DNA of 64,000 bases from Pedobacter sp. PF22-3 (lineage in GTDB: Bacteria; Bacteroidota; Bacteroidia; Sphingobacteriales; Sphingobacteriaceae). The translations under genes were made by a program, and so were the position numbers. The notes below the pieces were generated by a model. It worked only from the letters and a program-made list of their open reading frames with translations. It made no database searches and was not told where the DNA came from. The stretch lies in the NCBI RefSeq assembly GCF_026239555.1, contig NZ_JAPIVP010000007.1, forward strand, positions 62,001-126,000, read 5' to 3'. Shown here piece after piece: positions 9,270 to 16,315 of this stretch. Every line of letters begins with the position of its first letter. Position 1 is the stretch's first letter.

Positions 9270-10724
9270 ATGAAGAAATCTATTGCCAGCATCGTTGCCG
9301 AGGCAAACGAGAGCGGTGAAGGAACGCTTAAAAGAACCTTAGGTCCAATAAACCTGATTTTAATCGGTGTAGGCTTAACGCTTGGTGCAGGTTTATTTTC
9401 CATTACGGGTTTGGCAGCAGCCAATCATTCCGGCCCTGCAGTAACCCTATCATTTGTAATTGCAGCTTTAGGTTGCGGTTTTGCGGCACTATGTTATGCA
9501 GAATTTGCCTCTATGATCCCCGTTGCAGGTAGTGCCTATACCTATTCTTATGCCACCATGGGTGAACTTTTCGCGTGGATTATCGGTTGGGATCTGGTAT
9601 TGGAATACTCTGTGGGTTGTGCAACTGTAGCCATCAGCTGGTCGCAGTATTTAACCCGGTTTTTAGCCAGTTTACACATTTATCTCCCTCCGCAACTAAC
9701 CTTATCTCCTTTCGAAACCGCTAAACTTGCCGATGGCTCTACTGTTAATGGTATTATTAATATCCCTGCAGCATTGGTTGTGGTATTAATGACGGCCATA
9801 CTGATCCGTGGCACCAAAGGCTCGGCTATTGTAAACGGAATTATTGTTTTTCTTAAAGTGGGCGTAGTTTTGGTTTTTATCGCTTTAGGCTGGCAATATA
9901 TCGATCCTGCAAATTATCATCCTTATATTCCCGAAAACACAGGAACATTTGGTCAGTTTGGGTGGAGCGGCGTATTACGTGGTGCAGGTTTGGTCTTTTT
10001 TGTGTTTATCGGTTTTGATGCTGTTGCCGCTTCGGCACAGGAAACCAAAAACCCAGCAAGGGATTTACCGATCGGTATTATTGGCTCATTGGTGGTTTGT
10101 ACTGTTTTATTTGGATTGTTCGGTCACGTAATGACTGGTTTGGCCAATTATAAAGAATTTGCCAATAGCGGTGCACCTGTAGCCATAGCTATTGAAAAAA
10201 CCCCTTATGCCTGGTTAAGCCAGGCCATCATTCTGGCCATTCTGATCGGTTATACATCCGTGATCCTGATCGATTTAATGGCGCAATCACGGATGTTTTA
10301 TTCTATCAGTAAAGATGGGCTACTACCAAAGATGTTTTCTGATGTGCATACAAAATTTAAAACGCCCTATAAATCAAATTTTATTCTTTGTTTATTTATC
10401 GGTCTCTTTGCGGCATTTGTCCCGATGAATGTAGTAGGCGAAATGACCAGCATTGGCACCTTACTGGCCTTTTTAATGGTTTGCGTGGGTATCCTGATCT
10501 TAAGGAAAACAGATCCTAAAGCCAAACGCCCGTTTAGGGTTCCTTTGGTGCCTCTAATCCCAATTCTGGGCATTTTAACCTGCATTGCCATGATGGTATT
10601 TTTACCCTGGGAAACCTGGGTTAGACTAGCGGTATGGTTGATTATTGGATTAGCCATTTACTTCGGTTATGGTAAAAAGAACAGTAAATTAAACACTATA
10701 CAAAAACAGGACGAAAACCTGTAA
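9270..10724 (+). CDS. APC-superfamily amino acid permease (cationic amino acid transporter type)
   Basis: A 484-residue integral membrane protein with about 12-13 hydrophobic segments. The first helix carries GVGLTLGAGLFSITGLAA, the typical APC Gly-rich substrate-binding stretch, and FIGFDAVAASAQETKNPARD near residues 246-265 is characteristic of the cationic amino acid transporter (YhdG/CAT-like) branch. It should import amino acids by coupling to an ion gradient; the actual substrate is not evident. It is a single-gene unit with its own -7 element and a strong terminator at 10746-10793. Confidence 0.9.
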   Translation: MKKSIASIVAEANESGEGTLKRTLGPINLILIGVGLTLGAGLFSITGLAAANHSGPAVTLSFVIAALGCGFAALCYAEFASMIPVAGSAYTYSYATMGELFAWIIGWDLVLEYSVGCATVAISWSQYLTRFLASLHIYLPPQLTLSPFETAKLADGSTVNGIINIPAALVVVLMTAILIRGTKGSAIVNGIIVFLKVGVVLVFIALGWQYIDPANYHPYIPENTGTFGQFGWSGVLRGAGLVFFVFIGFDAVAASAQETKNPARDLPIGIIGSLVVCTVLFGLFGHVMTGLANYKEFANSGAPVAIAIEKTPYAWLSQAIILAILIGYTSVILIDLMAQSRMFYSISKDGLLPKMFSDVHTKFKTPYKSNFILCLFIGLFAAFVPMNVVGEMTSIGTLLAFLMVCVGILILRKTDPKAKRPFRVPLVPLIPILGILTCIAMMVFLPWETWVRLAVWLIIGLAIYFGYGKKNSKLNTIQKQDENL

Positions 10725-10745
10725 TAAAACATTGCTATACAGATT

Positions 10746-10793
10746 GGGCAATCAGGTTGTATGAAATATCCAACAACCTGATTGCCCTTTTTT
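10746..10793 (+). terminator. Rho-independent terminator of the permease gene
   Basis: A perfect 15-bp inverted repeat (GGGCAATCAGGTTGT with its complement) around a 12-base loop, followed by a run of T. It lies 22 bases after the stop codon. Confidence 0.85.
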
Positions 10794-10930
10794 AATTACA
10801 TGCCGTATTTACAACCGCATAAATATCAATTAATTAAGAAAAAATATTAGTTATCCACAATTTAACATTTTTCTAAATTTTTGGCTTGGGATTTGCCTTA
10901 GTAAAATCAACCCTATTAAAACATTATCCC

Positions 10931-11095
10931 ATGATTATTAAATTAGACACATCAGTTTTCAGACTTTCGAGACACAAAGCTGAAACCGTAAAAAAAGTTG
11001 TAACACCACTTACAAAAGACCAATGGATCACTGCTGACAGAATTGTAATGGCAGCGATGTTTATTGTCACTATTATTGGTGCCATCTTATTTTAA
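10931..11095 (+). CDS. Small single-span membrane protein
   Basis: A 54-residue protein from ATG 10931; a TTG at 10886 would add 15 residues but has no support. The N-terminal half is basic and soluble (FRLSRHKAETVKKVV). The C-terminal 20 residues form one hydrophobic segment (IVMAAMFIVTIIGAILF) that ends the protein, giving a tail-anchored layout. No family is recognised. It converges with the TrxB-like gene, only 14 bases separating the two stops. Confidence 0.55.
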   Translation: MIIKLDTSVFRLSRHKAETVKKVVTPLTKDQWITADRIVMAAMFIVTIIGAILF

Positions 11096-11109
11096 TTTCA
11101 GCTGATTGA

Positions 11110-12006
11110 TCAAAAATCTTCAGAAATTAATGCTTTATTTATCATCACTGCGGCCACGGTTCCAGCGGCTGTAACAATCGATAACGACCTGAACAAGGTT
11201 GTACAATCTCCTGCGGCATAAACGCCCTTTGCAGTAGTTTCCTGCTGCTCATCTACTTTTATCGTTTTTAGATCTGTTAATTCAAAACCGAGTTGCACGC
11301 TAAAATTTATATGCTGTTCTATTTCAGGTTTAACGTAAATCGCTTTAAAGGTTACCTTTTCTCCATTCTTAAAAACAATATTTCCTAACTGACCATTTTG
11401 ATGTTCCAGTTCAATAATCTCCTCTTCTAAAACGGTAATCGATTTAGACTTTAGTTTTTCAGTCTGTTCGGCAGTAAATTCTGATTTTCCATTGGTTAGA
11501 ATAGTTAAATCATTATTCCAAAGGTGAAGGTTTTTAGCCATCTCAAAGGCATGATCACCGTTCATTAACAGGCCTACTTTTTCATTTTTTACTTCGTAGC
11601 CATGGCAATACGGGCAATGGATAGCAGAAATGGCCCAACACGCGGTCAATCCTTTAATATCAGGCAGCGTATCTTTTAAACCTGTGGCCAATAATAATTT
11701 GCGGGAAGTAAAATATTGCCCATCTTCCAGGCCAACACTAAAACCACCTTCCACTTGCATTGCCGAATCGGCTTTTGCATTTAAAAATTTAACCGTTGGA
11801 TATTTTGATACTTCAGCTTTTGCTACCTTGTAAATTTCGGCTGGCCGATCGCCATCATGCGTTAAAAAATTATGCGAATGAGGGGTTTGCCTGTTACAGG
11901 GTTCGCCAGCATCGATTACCAGAACATTCCGGGTTGAACGGCCTAAAGTTAATGCAGCAGATAAACCAGCATAGCTACCTCCAATTATAATTACATCAAA
12001 ATCCAT
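11110..12006 (-). CDS. NAD(P)/FAD-dependent oxidoreductase, thioredoxin-reductase-like
   Basis: A 298-residue flavoprotein of the thioredoxin-reductase fold. The FAD motif IIGGSYAGLSAALTLGRS lies at residues 6-23, the redox pair in HCPYCHGYE near 133-136, and the C-terminal FAD contact GVYAAGDC near 259-266. The CPYC disulfide replaces the usual CATC of TrxB, and the central NADPH domain lacks a clear GGGxSA motif (it reads GLLMNGDHAFEMA). It is therefore better called a TrxB-like reductase than true thioredoxin reductase. No thioredoxin gene is adjacent. Start ATG 12006. Confidence 0.85.
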   Translation of the reverse strand: MDFDVIIIGGSYAGLSAALTLGRSTRNVLVIDAGEPCNRQTPHSHNFLTHDGDRPAEIYKVAKAEVSKYPTVKFLNAKADSAMQVEGGFSVGLEDGQYFTSRKLLLATGLKDTLPDIKGLTACWAISAIHCPYCHGYEVKNEKVGLLMNGDHAFEMAKNLHLWNNDLTILTNGKSEFTAEQTEKLKSKSITVLEEEIIELEHQNGQLGNIVFKNGEKVTFKAIYVKPEIEQHINFSVQLGFELTDLKTIKVDEQQETTAKGVYAAGDCTTLFRSLSIVTAAGTVAAVMINKALISEDF

Positions 12007-12079
12007 ATCCTTATCTTTTGATACAAAGATCTGAATTCAAATTTCAAATGCAACATTGATGCATTAAATCAATGTCATT

Positions 12080-12706
12080 TTATTTTTTAAAAATAACCGC
12101 CTTAATGAAGTTACCATAATACAAGCGCAGCTCGAAGATTTTATAACCTGCATTCAGAAAGTAAGGATTCATGTCGATCAGGTGATTTGCCTCTACAATT
12201 CCGAGTAATTTAAAAAAGCTGTACATAGATTTGAGCAAAAGCCATTTCCACCAGTTCCCATTATTTTTGTTGAGGGAAAAATCGACCAAAAACCACAAAC
12301 CATCTTTTTTCAAATATTCATTTAACTGATCAAATACTTTTTCGGCCCGTTGCTCTGCGAAATTATCGAAAAGAAACGGGGTTAAAATCACATCAAATAC
12401 GGTATCCGTTCCAAAATCTTCGATGCCAAGATTCACAAATTCGACCTGGTTGCTTTTACAGTTCCGTTTTTGAGAAAGTGCAATCATTTTAGCTGATATT
12501 TCTACATAAACTAGCTTTAAACCACTGGGATATATTTTGGCAATTTCTTCCAAAATCCATCCTGTTCCACCACCCACAATTAGAACTGAACTATTTTTTG
12601 GAATATGATGAAGTTGATCAATCTGAGCATTAACCTGCGATTTAAAAAACACCAAACGGCTTAAGGTATCGTAATGATTGGCTATTTTATCGTAGTTGTT
12701 GTTCAT
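12080..12706 (-). CDS. Class I SAM-dependent methyltransferase
   Basis: A 208-residue protein from ATG 12706 (MNNNYDKIANHYDTLSR). The frame is open 102 bases further upstream, but that extension is a short-tandem tract (see 12707-12797) and is unlikely to be coding. Motif I is SVLIVGGGTGWILEEIA and the acidic end of strand 2 is LVYVEIS. A post-motif IGIEDF-like region and DVILTPFLFDNF match motif II. The substrate is unknown. It lies 91 bases after the UbiA-like gene on the same strand and is probably its partner, which would fit a small-molecule or lipid/quinone-like substrate. Confidence 0.8.
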   Translation of the reverse strand: MNNNYDKIANHYDTLSRLVFFKSQVNAQIDQLHHIPKNSSVLIVGGGTGWILEEIAKIYPSGLKLVYVEISAKMIALSQKRNCKSNQVEFVNLGIEDFGTDTVFDVILTPFLFDNFAEQRAEKVFDQLNEYLKKDGLWFLVDFSLNKNNGNWWKWLLLKSMYSFFKLLGIVEANHLIDMNPYFLNAGYKIFELRLYYGNFIKAVIFKK

Positions 12707-12797
12707 AGTATTCAGTATCAGGTATTGAGTATCAAGTATCAAGACAGGACTTTCAAATGTACTATACACTTTGGTCTTTACGCTTTGGTCTTTCAGC
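12707..12797. repeat. Degenerate short-tandem tract between UbiA-like and methyltransferase genes
   Basis: AGTATTCAGTATCAGGTATT, GAGTATCAAGTATCAAGAC and TTTGGTCTTTACGCTTTGGT show approximate repetition with units of about 8-16 bases. It is of the same class as the gene-edge tracts at 3178, 38692 and 52690. Confidence 0.5.
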
Positions 12798-13709
12798 TTA
12801 ATGCACAAATTGCATCCCTATCATTCCACATATCGCCTTAAACAAAATCAATCCATCAATTACCATCAGATAATAGAGAATATTTTTTCTTTTGTGCATA
12901 GAGTAGGCGACGTAAATGGTTAATATAAATGGCAGTACATTAAATAAAACCTGCGGTATTCCGAAGCCTTTATAACTGGCAAATATGCCCAACGAGATTA
13001 AACCGATAATTAACAGCGGAATCAAAATGTTAAAGATTGTTCTCCGCAAGCCATAACGTACCACAAAAGTGCGCAGGTGCTTATTTGCATCTGTAGGGTA
13101 ATCTTTAATATCAAAAATAATAGCGTTGACTGTGCAGAACATCCAGTTTTTAACAAATAACCAGGTCCACAATACCGAATCGTGATAACCCACCCCTGTT
13201 TCAATTTTAAGCATAATTAAGGGCAGCACATTGGCACAACAGGCCCAAACAAAACCGATAACAAAAGCTTTAAACCATCCGGTATTGCGGAGGTTGAATT
13301 TAATGAAGGATTTAGGGAGTAAGCCATAGTATAAACCACCTGCGATAATAATAATGACTATGGCTAGCCAATAACCAATAGGGAGTGCCAGAATATGCTG
13401 AAAGTTTTGGTAAAGCAGGTTAGCGGCCAACAGCATACAAATGATAAAAAGCATAGCCTGACTCCAATTAATAAACGTTTTATGTTTAAAATACCATTGA
13501 TTACGCGGATTAGTGGTGGATGGTGCAGTAGAAACTTTATTGTAAGCGTAGGTATAATAAATGGTGGGGGCCAAAAACAACAACAGGTAATAATTGAGGG
13601 AGTTAAAAGGCAGCCTTAATTGCAGGGTAGCTTCGAGGGTAAGCGCCACTGCCAAAATCCCTACGAAGTAGTTTCCAAAGAATATAAACCTGATTATTTT
13701 ACCGAGCAT
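12798..13709 (-). CDS. UbiA-family prenyltransferase-like membrane protein
   Basis: A 303-residue protein with about eight or nine transmembrane segments. The second Asp-rich motif of UbiA proteins is present as IFDIKDYPTDANK near residues 200-211. The first motif (NDxxDxxxD) is absent: the equivalent loop reads TYAYNKVSTAPSTTNP with no acidic residue. Many Bacteroidota have UbiA-like genes of unknown substrate. Loss of the first Mg-diphosphate site suggests either an altered reaction or a non-catalytic protein. It is followed by a methyltransferase gene. Start ATG 13709. Confidence 0.7.
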   Translation of the reverse strand: MLGKIIRFIFFGNYFVGILAVALTLEATLQLRLPFNSLNYYLLLFLAPTIYYTYAYNKVSTAPSTTNPRNQWYFKHKTFINWSQAMLFIICMLLAANLLYQNFQHILALPIGYWLAIVIIIIAGGLYYGLLPKSFIKFNLRNTGWFKAFVIGFVWACCANVLPLIMLKIETGVGYHDSVLWTWLFVKNWMFCTVNAIIFDIKDYPTDANKHLRTFVVRYGLRRTIFNILIPLLIIGLISLGIFASYKGFGIPQVLFNVLPFILTIYVAYSMHKRKNILYYLMVIDGLILFKAICGMIGMQFVH

Positions 13710-13833
13710 TTACCGCTGTTTTTCGTCAGGCAATTTCGGATATATAATTGAATAAGGTAAATAATAAAGTTGATTTTCTACTATCTTAGGGTTAGAAAGA
13801 AAATTAACTAAAAAAATCTCAATCTACAATAAT

Positions 13834-14250
13834 ATGGAGGACACAAAAAACTCGACTTTAACAACTGATACCACACCAAAGGTGACAGGAATTGGTGGCA
13901 TTTTCTTTTTCTCTGATAACCCGAAGGAAACAAAAGATTGGTATGCTAAAAATTTAGGGATCGAAATCAATGCATGGGGAGCTGTGAGTTTTGATTCCCG
14001 GAATATCAATAATCCCGACGAGGTGGAGTCACTTCAATGGAGTCCATTTAAAAAAGGCGATGAATACTTTTCACCTTCAAAGAAGGAGTTTATGATTAAT
14101 TACCGTGTTCAAAACCTTGAAGCGCTATTGGAAAAACTCAGAGAAAATGGTGTAACCATACTTGATGAAATTGCCACTTATGATTATGGAAAATTTATCC
14201 ATATTATGGATGCAGAAGGCAATAAGATTGAGTTATGGGAGCCTAAATAG
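13834..14250 (+). CDS. VOC (glyoxalase/bleomycin-resistance fold) family protein
   Basis: A 138-residue protein of one VOC domain with two beta-alpha-beta-beta-beta units: GIGGIFFFSDNPKETKDWYA at the start and FIHIMDAEGNKIELWEPK at the end, where the final Glu is in the usual metal-ligand position. Such proteins include glyoxalases, dioxygenases and resistance proteins; nothing here identifies the substrate. It is solitary and followed by GTCAT-family repeats. Confidence 0.85.
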   Translation: MEDTKNSTLTTDTTPKVTGIGGIFFFSDNPKETKDWYAKNLGIEINAWGAVSFDSRNINNPDEVESLQWSPFKKGDEYFSPSKKEFMINYRVQNLEALLEKLRENGVTILDEIATYDYGKFIHIMDAEGNKIELWEPK

Positions 14251-14256
14251 TTTTTT

Positions 14257-14533
14257 GTCATTCTGAGCGCAGCGAAGAATCTTTACGAAGGGAAACTATT
14301 CGAGGATCGTCATTGTGTGAAGGCTTTTTCAGCCGACGAAGCAATCTTTATAGCAAGGATCATTAGCGTGAAAGATTGCTTCGTCGTTCCTCCTCGCAAT
14401 GACGCCTTTTTATGGAGTCCGTCAATGGTAGCGAATCACAGAATCTTTAATCCAATTCTTAATTAAAGAATAATTCATTAGAGATGGTAGCTTATAGTTT
14501 GAAGATCCTTCACTTCGTTCAGAATGACAATAT
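14257..14533. repeat. Cluster of three palindromic GTCAT-family repeats
   Basis: This gene-free stretch holds GTCATTCTGAGCGCAGCGAA at 14257-14276, a long imperfect hairpin from CGTCATTGTG (14308) to GCAATGACG (about 14404) whose arms include AAGCAATCTTTA and AAAGATTGCTT, and a third TTCACTTCGTTCAGAATGAC at 14509-14528. The ends share the CGTCAT/ATGACG signature of the whole family. Confidence 0.6.
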
Positions 14534-14549
14534 AAAGGATGACAGCACA

Positions 14550-14582
14550 AAAAAAGCCTCTCAATAAATTGAAAGGCTTTTA
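14550..14582 (-). terminator. Terminator hairpin of the tRNA-Val array, copy 3
   Basis: AAAAGCCTCTCAATAAATTG then AAAGGCTTTT; on the minus strand it gives a stem followed by a T run. It is related to the terminators at 15042 and 15268 that follow the two intact tRNA-Val genes, so it marks the end of the array. Confidence 0.6.
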
Positions 14583-14585
14583 ATA

Positions 14586-14918
<333 letters not shown>

Positions 14919-14944
14919 TTAAATCTTCTCACAAGTATTGGACT

Positions 14945-15000
14945 AGGAAATGATCCCGATATCCAAATCGGGACGACCTCTTGGTGTAAAAGTATTCCCA
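14945..15000 (-). pseudogene. 3' half of a broken tRNA-Val-like copy
   Basis: GGAAATGATCCCGAT, a short loop and ATCGGGACGACCTCTTGGTG then TAAAA match the 3' half of the tRNA-like copy at 14586 and, after the T-arm, the anticodon loop of the intact genes (GGTGTAAA). The 5' half is missing. It lies just outside the 5' end of the GIY-YIG gene. Confidence 0.5.
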
Positions 15001-15041
15001 CTATGAGTATTTGCATTCAAACACTAAAAAATTTGAACATA

Positions 15042-15074
15042 AAAAAAAGCCTTTCAGTAAAACTGAAAGGCTTA
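15042..15074 (-). terminator. Terminator of tRNA-Val copy 1
   Basis: AAGCCTTTCAGT and ACTGAAAGGCTT form a perfect 12-bp stem with a 4-base loop, preceded on the plus strand by a run of A (T run on the minus strand). It lies directly after the tRNA. Confidence 0.85.
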
Positions 15075-15075
15075 G

Positions 15076-15150
15076 TGGGAAATGAGGGGTTCGAACCCCC
15101 GACCCCCTCGGTGTAAACGAGGTGCTCTGAACCAGCTGAGCTAATTTCCC
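15076..15150 (-). tRNA. tRNA-Val (anticodon UAC), copy 1
   Basis: A 75-nt cloverleaf. The acceptor stem is GGGAAAT/ATTTCCC with discriminator A. The D-arm is GCTC-AGCTGGTTCA-GAGC. The anticodon stem is CCTCG/CGAGG with loop TTTACAC, so the anticodon is UAC (Val, GUA). The T-loop is TTCGAAC. No CCA is encoded. It is followed immediately by a terminator. Confidence 0.95.
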
Positions 15151-15164
15151 TTTTGGTAATGTTT

Positions 15165-15242
15165 AAAATTATCTCGGCCTTTCGGTTCGACCCTGCCGAC
15201 TGATAATGTCGGGATGCTCTGAACCAGCTGAGCTAATTTCCC
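15165..15242 (-). pseudogene. Chimeric tRNA-Val relic (intact 5' half only)
   Basis: The 5' 28 bases up to the end of the D-arm (plus-strand GCTCTGAACCAGCTGAGC then TAATTTCCC) are identical to the functional tRNA-Val genes. The remainder diverges: a CCGAC/GTCGG stem with loop ATTATCA stands where the anticodon arm should be, followed by GGTTCGACC, a T-loop-like piece. The acceptor 3' strand does not pair (ends AGATAATTTT). It probably does not make a working tRNA. Confidence 0.55.
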
Positions 15243-15267
15243 TTTTCAGGTGTATTTCAAAGTTTGA

Positions 15268-15300
15268 TAAAAAAGCCTTTCAGTAACACTGAAAGGCTTA
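15268..15300 (-). terminator. Terminator of tRNA-Val copy 2
   Basis: AAGCCTTTCAGT and ACTGAAAGGCTT, 12-bp stem with a 4-base loop and flanking A run. It is nearly identical to the one at 15042, showing that the tRNA and its terminator were duplicated as a unit. Confidence 0.85.
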
Positions 15301-15301
15301 G

Positions 15302-15376
15302 TGGGAAATGAGGGGTTCGAACCCCCGACCCCCTCGGTGTAAACGAGGTGCTCTGAACCAGCTGAGCTAATTTCCC
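15302..15376 (-). tRNA. tRNA-Val (anticodon UAC), copy 2
   Basis: Identical by eye over 75 nt to the copy at 15076: acceptor GGGAAAT/ATTTCCC, anticodon loop TTTACAC, T-loop TTCGAAC, discriminator A. It is the first gene of the array as transcribed and is 94 bases after the recO stop. Confidence 0.95.
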
Positions 15377-15470
15377 TTTTATACTTTATCAAACTTAGTG
15401 CCCCATCCTCCGTTTGGGAATGCAAATATAGCGCTATAAAACTGTTCTGCAAATCTTTTTTTCTTTTTTT

Positions 15471-16196
15471 TCAACTTAACAAAGTTTCGAGGATTTTATG
15501 CGATTGCACCACCCCAAAAGAGGCGGTATGTAAGGTATAGAAAACCAATATCTTATCTAACAAAAAGCGTCGTTGCACATTACTCATTTTTATTTCAGAA
15601 AGTTTTTCGAGCGGTGAATCAAACAACGAAATAAAACCTATCGCATCATCTAATTGAAGGTAATTGGAGTGAATAGGTAACCGCGAAGTAAATTCTCCTT
15701 CTTGCAGATCAAAGTAAATCTGATCGTTCCTTCTTTTTCCGTTAGGAGAAAAACCTAAAAACCTCGTAAGCTTTAATAAAAAGGATAAATGAAAATTGGG
15801 GTTTATCTCTTCCACTTCATCAAACCAGGCGATTGAATTGAAAATGTAATCGAATAAACTTTCATCTGCTGATTGTTGCCTAATGCTTTTATACAACACC
15901 TCATTTAAAAAAATAACGATACTGGTTTTAGTCATATCATAAGGGATGCTCTTAAAAACCGGCGTTTGCCGAACCTCCGATATCCGTTGAATATTGGTAT
16001 TTGTTTTATGATAAACCACCATATCCAATAAGTGGAGCGATTGCAGCATATTCATCTTAATCTTTGCTTTAGGTTTTTTAACCCCATTGATCAGGTAAGA
16101 TTGCATACCAAATTTATCGGTAAGCACCTGCACCACCACACTGCTTTCGCTATAGTTTGTAGTCTTTAAAACAATGCCTCTAACTTTGTGCAACAT
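15471..16196 (-). CDS. recO: DNA repair protein RecO
   Basis: A 241-residue protein. The N-terminal OB-fold is clear (HKVRGIVLKTTNYSESSVVV, then VLTDKFGMQSYLINGVKKPK), followed by the helical C-terminal domain. RecO loads RecA with RecR and anneals single strands during recombinational repair. The zinc-finger cysteines found in some RecO proteins are absent, as in many members. It is divergent from the exporter at 16316 with a 119-base shared promoter region. A TACTTTTG -7 element on the minus strand is at 16216-16223. Start ATG 16196. Confidence 0.92.
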   Translation of the reverse strand: MLHKVRGIVLKTTNYSESSVVVQVLTDKFGMQSYLINGVKKPKAKIKMNMLQSLHLLDMVVYHKTNTNIQRISEVRQTPVFKSIPYDMTKTSIVIFLNEVLYKSIRQQSADESLFDYIFNSIAWFDEVEEINPNFHLSFLLKLTRFLGFSPNGKRRNDQIYFDLQEGEFTSRLPIHSNYLQLDDAIGFISLFDSPLEKLSEIKMSNVQRRFLLDKILVFYTLHTASFGVVQSHKILETLLS

Positions 16197-16215
16197 CCGA
16201 TTAAAACAATTTTTT

Positions 16216-16286
16216 CAAAAGTATGTTATTTGTGCAAATTTAATTGTGCGAAAAGTAATCAGGTTTTACAAATAAGATTAGTTTTG
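16216..16286. promoter_or_regulatory. Divergent promoter region recO / MMPL exporter
   Basis: Two TAnnTTTG-type -7 elements point outward: TACTTTTG on the minus strand (16216-16223) for recO and TAGTTTTG on the plus strand (16279-16286) for the exporter. Neither has a clean TTTG at the -33 distance. Confidence 0.35.
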
Positions 16287-16315
16287 CCTTTAATATTATT
16301 AAAACTAAGCTGCAC

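Noticed and set aside
12707..12808. Upstream extension of the methyltransferase to 12808
   Set aside because: The extra 34 residues come from a short-tandem tract; the ATG at 12706 gives a normal methyltransferase start.
15246..15452. Open frame of 68 codons on the minus strand
   Set aside because: It overlaps the second tRNA-Val and its terminator completely.
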